A DNA stretch of 64,000 nucleotides, taken from the NCBI RefSeq assembly GCF_000003815.2, contig NC_049986.1, forward strand, positions 442,858 through 506,857. The letters run 5' to 3'. Made by a program: the position numbers and the translations under genes. The stretch is from Branchiostoma floridae. Its lineage: Eukaryota; Chordata; Leptocardii; Amphioxiformes; Branchiostomatidae. How positions within the stretch are numbered: the stretch's first letter is position 1; every line of letters begins with the position of its first letter. Under the pieces are notes generated by a model that worked only from the letters and a program-made list of their open reading frames with translations, made no database searches and had not been told where the DNA came from. Positions 56,540-64,000 of the stretch are shown one piece after another.

Positions 56540-56965
56540 AGCTGTAGGGGCAGCACAACATGTTATGGTGTATCAATAGGCATTTTAGTCCCCTGTCGGC
56601 GCCTGTCTCCTCTCCGGGGCATGATGAATTATGTAAATCACCATATGGCTGATACGACACTGATTCGCCAGACCTCCGTCCGGGTGATTTGAAGTGAATC
56701 ACCAACTCCAGACAGAATAGTTTGTTCTATCGCACCTGTGGCTCTCCTCATACACGGGACCTCCATTTAACGTCCTATCCGAAGGACGGCCCTAGCCGAA
56801 GCTAGGTACTCATTTTCACCTGAGTACCTGAGTAAGTGAGGAAAGTCGTTAAAAGTGCCCTTCCCAAGGGCAAAAAATAGGTAACACGGCAGCCGGATTC
56901 GAACCCTAGATCTCTCGATCCCGAGCCGAACACGCTGCCGCTGCGCAACGCGGTCCCGCTCCGGT
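56540..56965 (-). mobile_element. tRNA-derived SINE
   Basis: The minus strand from about 56960 starts with a tRNA-like head: an A-box-like GCGCAGCGGCAGCGTG and a B box GGTTCGAATCC (complement at about 56894-56904). The body contains GCCCTTGGGAAGGGCAC, GAGTACCTAGC, and CGGATAGGACGTTAAATGG followed by AGGTCCCGTG. The head cannot fold as a normal tRNA in full. It sits in the intron after kringle 1 and is absent from the matching intron after kringle 2. Confidence 0.8.
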
Positions 56966-57345
56966 AAGTTCTGAACCCGTAAACCTGTAGTCACATTCTT
57001 TGAGCATCATAAGTTGGCGTAAGACATCTACTGCAAATGCGCATAGTGTATTGGGTAACCTGAAAGGTACTTTCAACCCTACCAAAGGTGCCCCTGATCA
57101 GTACTAAAACTAGATGGCCCTAAATGAAAAACATACTACCAACAGACCAGCGGTGGGAATGTGCTCCCTCCCAACTAAAGCATGAGATTGCAAGCAATTT
57201 ACTTTTAGATAAATAGACATTGCCCCTTTCTTGCTATATTCATTCTAAACCTTATGTAATGAATGTCATATCCCAATAACCATTTGTAGGTTGCCTGAAA
57301 GAAGTTTATATTGAATTATCTCTACTGCCAACTTTCGTTTTCCCA

Positions 57346-57409
57346 GACGGGGGACGCCTAGAGAGTGAATTGCAGTTTTGTGACAGTCGGCAATTCGAAG
57401 AATACTGAT
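57346..57409 (+). pseudogene. Decayed LDLa exon 1
   Basis: After an acceptor-like TTTTCCCAG the frame reads DGGRLESELQFCDSRQFEEY then stop: an LDLa-like spacing with most cysteines lost. The matching segment after kringle 2 is at 59655-59715. Confidence 0.45.
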
Positions 57410-57550
57410 GACGAAAATGAAAGGGATGAAATTAAAACCATTGAATAAATGTTCCAAGAAATATCCCAATAACAACTTCGATGTAAACCGTTATAAGAGT
57501 TTTTTCTACAATTGTTCCTCATGCCAATCTTTCTTTTTCATCCATCCAAA

Positions 57551-57675
57551 AGCTGGGGGCTGTGTAGAAAGTGAACGCCGGTGTTTTGACGGTCTGTGTA
57601 TTCATGCAATCTTTTGGTGTGATGGTTATATTGACTGCGGGTAAGGAGAGGACGAGTCGGACATTGCGGGAGGGG
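57551..57675 (+). pseudogene. Decayed LDLa exon 2
   Basis: Reads GGCVESERRCFDGLCIH then AIFWCDGYIDCG, a stop, GEDESD and a shifted end. Five of the six cysteines are recognisable. An in-frame TAA after DCG and a one-base loss at the last cysteine break it. GTAAGG at the stop could act as a donor, but that would split the domain. Confidence 0.7.
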
Positions 57676-57823
57676 GGCAGCCATATTACGTCTTACTAGT
57701 TTTGTAAAATAGATATCGCATTCTGAAATATAGAAGTACATTTATATATGTCTAAGTACCAAATTTGATATCACCATCAAAGTTTTTAGGTTTAGTTCTC
57801 ATGTCAATCTTCGTTTTTGCCAG

Positions 57824-57946
57824 GCCATGACAAAGTTTGTTATGAGGATGAACTCCAGTGCTTGAACGGTTCGTGCATCCCTGATGACTATTGGTGTGAT
57901 GGGGAGGTGAACTGTCTCCAAGGAGAGGATGAGTCAATATGTGGGG
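57824..57946 (+). CDS. Kringle/LDLa protein, LDL-receptor class A exon
   Basis: A 123-base phase 1-1 exon (acceptor TTTGCCAG, donor TGTGGGG|GTAAGT) coding a full LDLa module: CYEDELQCLNGSC, IPDDYWCDGEVNC, LQGEDESIC. All six cysteines and the acidic DGE...GEDES calcium-binding pattern are present. In the LDL-receptor family such modules bind calcium and basic protein ligands. The phase allows direct splicing between the two kringle exons. Confidence 0.9.
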
Positions 57947-58091
57947 GTAAGTACCCGCATCTCTTAGGTACTGATTATATATGATAGACATCGCGCTTTG
58001 AATTGTTGTACTGATTTAAAATGTTATTTGATAAATAAAATGAGATAATCAGACAAAATTTCAAATCATTTTCATAGCACTTTATTCTGGA

Positions 58092-58172
58092 ATTGAAGTA
58101 TGGCTGCACATATACGCAATTGAAGTATGGCTGCACATATACGCAATTGAAGTATGGCTGCACATATACGCA
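58092..58172. repeat. 27-bp tandem repeat, 3 copies
   Basis: ATTGAAGTATGGCTGCACAT... repeated three times without change, in the intron before kringle 2. Confidence 0.93.
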
Positions 58173-58561
58173 ATTGATCATAGCTTAACAAGTAAGCTTA
58201 CAAAGATTTTAAAGCATAGCTGCTTACAGAGATAATAAAGCAGGGTCTGACTGAATGTTTGTCTCAGACAATTTAACCCATATACGATTTGTACAGTCCT
58301 ACACAGCCGCAGTCTACACTTGTATCTTTGACTACAAACGAAATATCACCATTATAAGTCATTTTATTAGCTATCAAAGCTAGTTCAGATGTGAAAGAGA
58401 CAGCTGCAAGTTGTAAAAAATAAATATGTTAAGTATGATAGGGACTGATCTTTGCTTACAGTCAGTTAAAACAATGATTTAAAACTTTTGTCTTACAATG
58501 AGCCTTTCAGTGTGGTAAACAAAGTAGAGTACTAGCTCTAACCTCCTTTATCTGCCCTTAG

Positions 58562-58804
58562 ACTGCCAGATAGGGGATGGAACATCTTACCGAGGAAATG
58601 TGTCTGTGACTGAAACAGGCAGGACGTGTCAACACTGGGACAGCCAGACACCGCACGAACACAGCGTCACACCCGATAATTATCCGTCATCTGGACTGGA
58701 GCAGAACTACTGCCGGAATCCGGATGGAGACCCATCCGGAGTTTGGTGCGTCACCACGGATCCGGAACGGCCATGGGGTTATTGTGACGTGCCAGCTTGT
58801 TCCG
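58562..58804 (+). CDS. Kringle/LDLa protein, kringle 2 exon
   Basis: A 243-base phase 1-1 exon identical in architecture to kringle 1 and differing at about eight or nine of 81 residues (for example TCQHW for MCQHW, EHSVTPDNY for QHGVTPAKF, WGYCDVPAC for WEYCDVPPC). All six cysteines and the DGD pair are kept. The donor is TTCCG|GTAGGT. Reading through would add RSEPVNL and stop. No later exon with a domain was found before 64 kb, so the 3' end of the gene is unresolved. Confidence 0.9.
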
Positions 58805-59316
58805 GTAGGTCTGAGCCTGTAAACCTGTAGTGATATTCTTTGGGCAGCATTAGTAGGCATTAGACCTTTACTACAAATGCGCATAGTGTATTGAGTTATC
58901 AGAAAGATACAGTCAAACCTATCCAAGACGCTCCTCATCAGCTAGCCTGGTTACCAAACCCCAGCCCGATCTCAAGTATCTATCGTGCAGGGGTCTGGCC
59001 GGATGGCATAGGCCGGCTTCTCAATTTTGCCTCAAATAGTGGGCAAAAAACTCCACCAAGAGAACAACAGCAGGATCAGCAGGAGGTAATTACAACCCTA
59101 CCATGAATGGTTAAAGACCCCATATGTATTTTTTAAATCCATAACAGTGACCACCAACTACCTGATTCGCTACTGTGATAGCCTGCTGACCTACTGTGTG
59201 TGTTGTAGCTGGCTACCTGTGGTGTGAGTGGTCATCAATCCTTAGGTTCTCCTCCCTCTGACCAAGGGCCTTCGAGAACCTTTCTACAGCCATCCTGCCA
59301 GACCCCAACAGGAAAG

Positions 59317-59394
59317 ATATTTTTGAGGTTGGGGTACGAAATATATTTTTGAGGTTGGGGTACGAAATATATTTTTGAGGTTGGGGTATGATAT
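59317..59394. repeat. 26-bp tandem repeat, 3 copies
   Basis: TTTTTGAGGTTGGGGTACGA repeated with a 26-bp period. It is one of several young short arrays in the kringle locus. Confidence 0.9.
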
Positions 59395-59654
59395 CCAGTC
59401 TAATCATCAGCCACTATAAACAGATGGCCATAAAAGACATGCTACCGACAGACCAGTGGTGGGAAGGTGCTCCCTCACGGCTATAGTGTGACATCGCAAG
59501 CAATTTACCTTTACACAAATAGACATCGCCCCATTTTTGCTATATTCATTTTAAACCTTATGTAGTCAATGTCATTTTCCAATAACCATTTTTAGATTGC
59601 CTGAAATTAGTTTCTTTTAAATTGTCTCTTCTGCCAACTTACGTTTCTCCAAGT

Positions 59655-59715
59655 GGGGGCTATAGAGAGTAAGCTGCAGTTTTAAGACAGTCCGTATTTC
59701 GCAGAAGACTGATGG
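59655..59715 (+). pseudogene. Decayed LDLa exon after kringle 2
   Basis: Homologue of 57346-57409: GGGGGCTATAGAGAGTAAGC... with stops. It shows that the kringle plus following intron and exon were duplicated together (about 56200-57450 and 58500-59780). Confidence 0.5.
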
Positions 59716-59779
59716 CGAAAATCACTGTCTGCAAGGAAGGGGTGACATGAAAACCAATGAATGAAAAATCCAAGAACTA

Positions 59780-61050
59780 GAAAGGCCGACATTTGCCTGA
59801 GAGCAAATACAGCATATTTCAGGCATACCCGTTCCCATGCAAAATTGAACTGTTCCAAATCACTCCTGCGCAAAAATTGAACATTCTAATAGTAACTTCT
59901 CGAAATGAATTACTACCAAGGCCGACATCAAGGATAAAAAAGGATTGACATGAATGAAATTAAAGCCATCATATAGAAGTCAAACGAGTGACATTTGGTA
60001 TAACATCTACACAAATCACAGTCCAAAGGATGAATTAATATTAATATTAACAAAATTATAAATTAAAAAACAGAAAGAAACAAACATGACGATAACGGGG
60101 ATCGACCCCGGGTCGGCGGATTACAAATCGAACGTGCAAACCACAACACCAAAAGCTCTAGAGCAACTGACGTGGTCAGTTTGGCAGCGCTTAAACCCCA
60201 ATGTTACACAATAAGCAGCATAATATATTTGACCTCCCCCCTCCCCACAGAAAAATACTAGTATGTGGACGTCGTCACGATCAAAATAAAGATAACTAGT
60301 TACCGTCAAAAAACAGAAATGATGCAGAAAACACCATGACATCTCGTGTGGAAGTATCTTTTGCCCTTTCCCAAGGAAAACTGATTTTGCCTACTAACGT
60401 TATCAGTTCATGCATGTTTTTGACAACAAACGGAGATACACAACGACGGCAGTGGCTTGTCAGCACTTGCCTGCGGTACCAGCGTTCCACAGTTCTCATA
60501 TAACGTTGTTTTGACGAATTTCACAAACGAAAACACCTTTCAATGTACATTAACAACGGAGTGAACAATGTAAGGCTAGCCATTTCTCACCTAAAGATGT
60601 TCTGCTACCGATGACAACCGAAACTGGGTAGAAGCTGACGTAAAATGCGCAGAAAACTGCAGACTAAATGCAGTTGCTGCAGGAGTCTGTGACGTAAATG
60701 TAAAATTAAAAATGGACGAGTCCGGGGTGGAATCTTCAAGAAGGTCTGCATAAAAATCTCAAACCTAAAAGTTTCTTTCCGTATATATATTTTGTGTATA
60801 TTTGTAATTGCTGTTTTCAAAATAATGGTCACATATTATATTCCTATTTTCTTTGCAGTAACCTTTTATGGAGTAACATAAATTACAAAATCCTCTCAAA
60901 TATGAATGGTTCCGTCTACATATAAACATGACAATCAAATGTTGCGTCATTGCCGACGAAGTGTTCCTTTCTCTTCGCTGATTGGCTGGCGGCACAATTC
61001 AATTAATTAGCAGACTGACACCTGTCACCTGTCGCCCAGGGCGGGAGTTA
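59780..61050. other. No gene seen
   Basis: Small frames only. A tRNA-like B box lies near 60100. Composition is AT-rich with no recognised domain. Confidence 0.45.
60093..60172 (-). repeat. tRNA-like relic or SINE head
   Basis: The minus strand reads GTGGTTTGCACG, ATTTGTAAT, CCCGGGGTCGATCCCCG: an A box, a possible Thr-type anticodon loop and a T arm. The acceptor and anticodon stems do not pair, so it is not a working tRNA gene. Confidence 0.35.
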
Positions 61051-61061
61051 TTGCTTTGTTT

Positions 61062-61985
61062 GCCATATATGGAACGCACTAAACGTCGAGAATGGCCAAA
61101 ACACGTCCCGTAAAACCCCGAAATGGGTCATTTTGAAGTGATATACGCCAAAAATGAAAATTGGGTTCTTTAAATAAATACTCCATGCACGCCTGTACCA
61201 AACTTTTAGGCATTGGTCCACTCTACCATATGCATTGTGCAAAATTTCAGGTCATTCGGTCCAGGAACGACGGAGATGATTCGCTTTGAAAATTTGACAG
61301 GAGAAAGAAAGAATGAAGAAGAAACACAAGTTAGGAATGTTTGTAAGCATAAGTCCGTGAGATTTCTGAAACAACAGCAATTCCGTGATAAACGGAACCT
61401 TCTAAAAACGTACGGAGCTAACCGTTAGCTCCGTACGTTTTTAGAAGGTTCCGAGTGCAGCGAAAATACCATCGATAGCGATTCAACTTCGGATGGCAAA
61501 CCGGACAAAAGTTATAAGTACTGTTGAAGTCATTAATTATTTTTACTCCGCGTACCGTAGGTACGCTCGGGAGTAAAAATATTGTTTTCATACTGTTTCT
61601 TTCTTTCTTTCTCCTGTCGCGATCGTTAAAGTGATTCCTCTCCGTCGTTCCTGCACCGAATGACCTGAAATTTGGCACAAAGGTAGAGTGGGCCAATACC
61701 CAGATGCTGTTTTCTCCTTTTTTTGATAGATACCTTTAAAATGATTTTATGGATGTTTTTAGGTCCATTTCTGACCATGACTTTATATTCTTGCCTCCCG
61801 TGCCCAGGTACTCAGTCCAAATGACCTGAAATTTGGAATGATACTGCGTGAGATAGTTATTAAAAGAACCAAGCTATCATTTTGGCCCAAAATCACTTCA
61901 TAATGATTTATAAGCCGGTTTGGCGGGGTATCTACGTGTATTTTCATGCGTTTCACGCGTTTCGCGCGTCACCATATATGGTCAC
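61062..61985. mobile_element. Fold-back element with ~300-bp arms
   Basis: The left arm (about 61110-61325) and right arm (about 61595-61915) are inverted copies: CATTGGTCCACTCTACC, TTTCAGGTCATTCGGT, GGAACGACGGAGA, GACAGGAGAAAGAAAG. Weaker similarity reaches CCATATATGG at both outer sides. The centre holds two further palindromes (61393-61453 and 61538-61582). Confidence 0.75.
61393..61453. repeat. Perfect 61-bp palindrome
   Basis: Thirty bases pair exactly with thirty bases around a single central base (61423). The arm contains GTACGGAGCTAAC. Confidence 0.95.
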
Positions 61986-62400
61986 GTCCCGCGAGTGACG
62001 TAATGTGGTGCAGCTGTGAGTTGTGCCTAAATGTAATTACCGCGTCACCAATACGCGCGGCACTTAGCGGAAGCGATGACCTGATTGGGTACAGCAAATG
62101 AGGAAGTGTCTTTCAAATTAGCAGCTTAACCATATCAGGAGAGCATGTCGTCGGGGAAGAAATTTGTTAAAAGTAAGTAAAAAATCGTACTGTTTAACTT
62201 AAAATTGGCTACAATGCACAAACACAGTAACACATTTGGGTAGCATGTCGTCATTATTGTGTAGTTTTTGTACGTTTAATTAACGCAAGTTTAGAATGTC
62301 GGGTTTAGGGATACAGCAGGGCGTGCAGAATGGCGCAGTGAGTGGTACATGAAACTACACAAAGGAAATACTAATCATTGTATTGTATTCTATTTTCTAC

Positions 62401-62561
62401 TAGTCTCCAAGCAGACCCTACGGTGCCTTAGAAATAGTATCAAAGCTGGCAAGGGACTTAGTGTAGCCCTTTGGCCGGCTATCTCCATTTGACCGGCTAT
62501 GCTCCTTTGCCAGCTTTTATATTATCTCTAAGGCACCGATGGGTCTGCTTATTGGAGATTA
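62401..62561. mobile_element. 161-bp hAT-like MITE with 8-bp target duplication
   Basis: Inverted ends TAGTCTCCAAGCAGACCC and GGGTCTGCTTATTGGAGATTA, with the arms continuing through GGTGCCTTAGA and CTGGCAA. TTTTCTAC flanks both sides exactly (62393-62400 and 62562-62569). An 8-bp duplication is the hallmark of hAT-class insertion. Confidence 0.88.
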
Positions 62562-62784
62562 TTTTCTACTGGATGAAGAGGATACACCACCAGTTGTGCA
62601 GACACATGGGATTGTGCCTTGATAGAAGGTGTCAATTTGACAGTGCTAAATTTATTATTGGCCGGGTGCTGAAACTCTGGCCTGTCAGAGGGTACAATAG
62701 TCAACCGGCCACAAGTGGCACCAACAGACACCAAGAAGAGGATAGCAAAGTCAAGTGCAAGAAGTGTTCCCACATACATTATGA

Positions 62785-63050
62785 AATTCAGACAGAAACA
62801 CCATCATTCCTGCATCGAATGACCTGAAGTTTGGCACAAAGGTAGAGTGGGCCAATACCCAGACCCGATTTTTTCTGTTTTTTTATAGATAACTTTAAAA
62901 TGATTTTATGGATGTTTTTAGGTGGTGCTCTGACCGAACTGTATAATTGTGCCTCCTGTGCCCAGGTATTAAGCCCAATGGACCCGAAATTTGATATGAT
63001 AGTGCATGAGATATTTACTAAAAGGACCCCGATATCATTAGCCTGGGTAC
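62785..63050 (+). repeat. Second copy of the right arm of the fold-back element
   Basis: Matches 61640-61895 in the same orientation (CCTGCATCGAATGACCTGAA, GGTAGAGTGGGCCAATACCC, AAATGATTTTATGGATGTTT). Confidence 0.8.
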
Positions 63051-64000
63051 CATTCTCCGCGGTCGGCTTTGGGGTGTTTTACCCGGCACCGACCTGCTTC
63101 TGTCAGTCTGTCTGATTAGCTGCCCTTTGAGATTTCGCCGATAGAGCTTGTAACCGGCCTTTTGAGTTTACCCCGACATTCTTTCTTGAATAACAACGGT
63201 GTCTTCTTTGTTAATGTGTGAATCACTAGCATACTGTTTGCGTGTTGTAATCAAGAAATAAAAGTGTGATTACTGTACAGTACTAGTATGAAAGAACCGT
63301 AATTCCAAGTCATTCTCAAACTGGATCTTTTTTTTTTCAAATCAATTTTGGAACAGTCCATTTTCGCAAGGAGGAGCGGAGTAAAAATAGCTGAATTTGC
63401 TCCTAAGCAAATACCGGCCTTTCTAGTTAAAGTTTGTTTTTATTTGCCTTTGACGGTTTGACCTGAAATACTGTTACGCTAAACTCCTGAAGAGAAGTTA
63501 AGTGACTGCTGTGATTATTACAGAAATGCCCCTAAAAACTGATACAATAAGCCTTCTGAATAGCCTAAAGTGCAAGAGTTTCAGGCCGGCTTCGCCCCCC
63601 TGGGACCCCCAACGGGGCTCTGCCCCTGGACCCTGCCGGGCCGGGGTCTTCGGCGTTCTTCGGCGGCTCCCGAAAAAAATTCTGGCGGGAACACTGCAGT
63701 ATATAGTATATACGGAATCGTGGGGCCCCGCTTATGAATATTAATTAGCCTTCGCTCTTCGCGCACAGGTGTGGACTCCGTGCGGGATCACGGAAGGTCA
63801 CGCCAGGAGGCCAAAAGAAAACAAATTACCCCTCAGAAAAGTGCCAAATTAATTATTTTAATTATTTACATAAGTAGTTTATGTCAAAACTTTTACTTGG
63901 ATCATTTTACCAACTATCTAATGCCTATCTACACCAAATTTCAGGCCATTCCATTGTAAGACCAGGGAACAGGGGGACAATATATTTTATTTTGGTCAAA
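63051..64000. other. No gene; ends in repeat-like sequence
   Basis: GC-rich tract at about 63585-63670 (CCCCTGGGACCCCCAACGGGG...). The end carries AAATTTCAGGCCATTCC, related to the ends of the fold-back family at 61240. No domain was seen. Confidence 0.45.

Noticed and set aside
56767-56994. Arg-rich minus frame containing a tRNA-like B box, considered as a tRNA gene
   Set aside because: The tRNA head is followed by a SINE body and does not give a full cloverleaf; called a SINE instead.
60093-60172. Considered as a tRNA-Thr gene
   Set aside because: The T arm is good, but the acceptor and anticodon stems do not pair.

Overview
The window looks like draft nuclear genome of an invertebrate chordate, most likely a lancelet (Branchiostoma). 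The grounds are two runs of N, split genes with phase-1 extracellular exons (leucine-rich repeats, kringle, LDL-receptor class A), single-exon C2H2 zinc-finger arrays, non-LTR retrotransposons, a tRNA-headed SINE and dense small inverted-repeat elements. The species call is inference. No rRNA, CRISPR, operon or intact tRNA gene was seen.

Layout. 1-6.8 kb: AT-rich, no convincing gene, with a near-identical 330-bp duplication around a gap. 6.8-7.9 kb: a 12-finger C2H2 gene (+). 10.1-14.7 kb: a two-exon leucine-rich-repeat membrane protein whose intron holds a 2.8-kb terminal-inverted-repeat element with G/C-tract arrays. 16.7-19.7 kb: a non-LTR retrotransposon with an intact 1012-aa endonuclease/reverse transcriptase frame. 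20.9-27.6 kb: a second C2H2 locus (+). 27.8-39.6 kb: repeat-rich DNA with a hairpin, retrotransposon tails, minisatellites and inverted-repeat elements. 39.7-47.6 kb: a third C2H2 locus (-), convergent with the second. 47.7-50.6 kb: a repeat patchwork with a Tx1/L1-like fragment and a zinc-finger relic. 52.4-58.8 kb: a secreted or membrane-anchored protein with a Pro/Thr stalk, two kringles and one good LDLa. 61-63 kb: fold-back elements.

The most notable structure is that the second and third zinc-finger loci are inverted copies of one unit: CCAAT box plus octamer, non-coding exon 1, an 81-bp satellite in the intron, a single coding exon, decayed terminal fingers and a shared 3' region with AATAAA. 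The third locus also has its coding exon enclosed by about 860-bp inverted arms. Extra 3' pieces of the family lie at 26.3-27.0 and 50.3-50.6 kb. This is a young zinc-finger cluster turning over by duplication and C-terminal decay.

All exon joins rest on splice consensus, reading phase and domain continuity. No transcript or database evidence was available.
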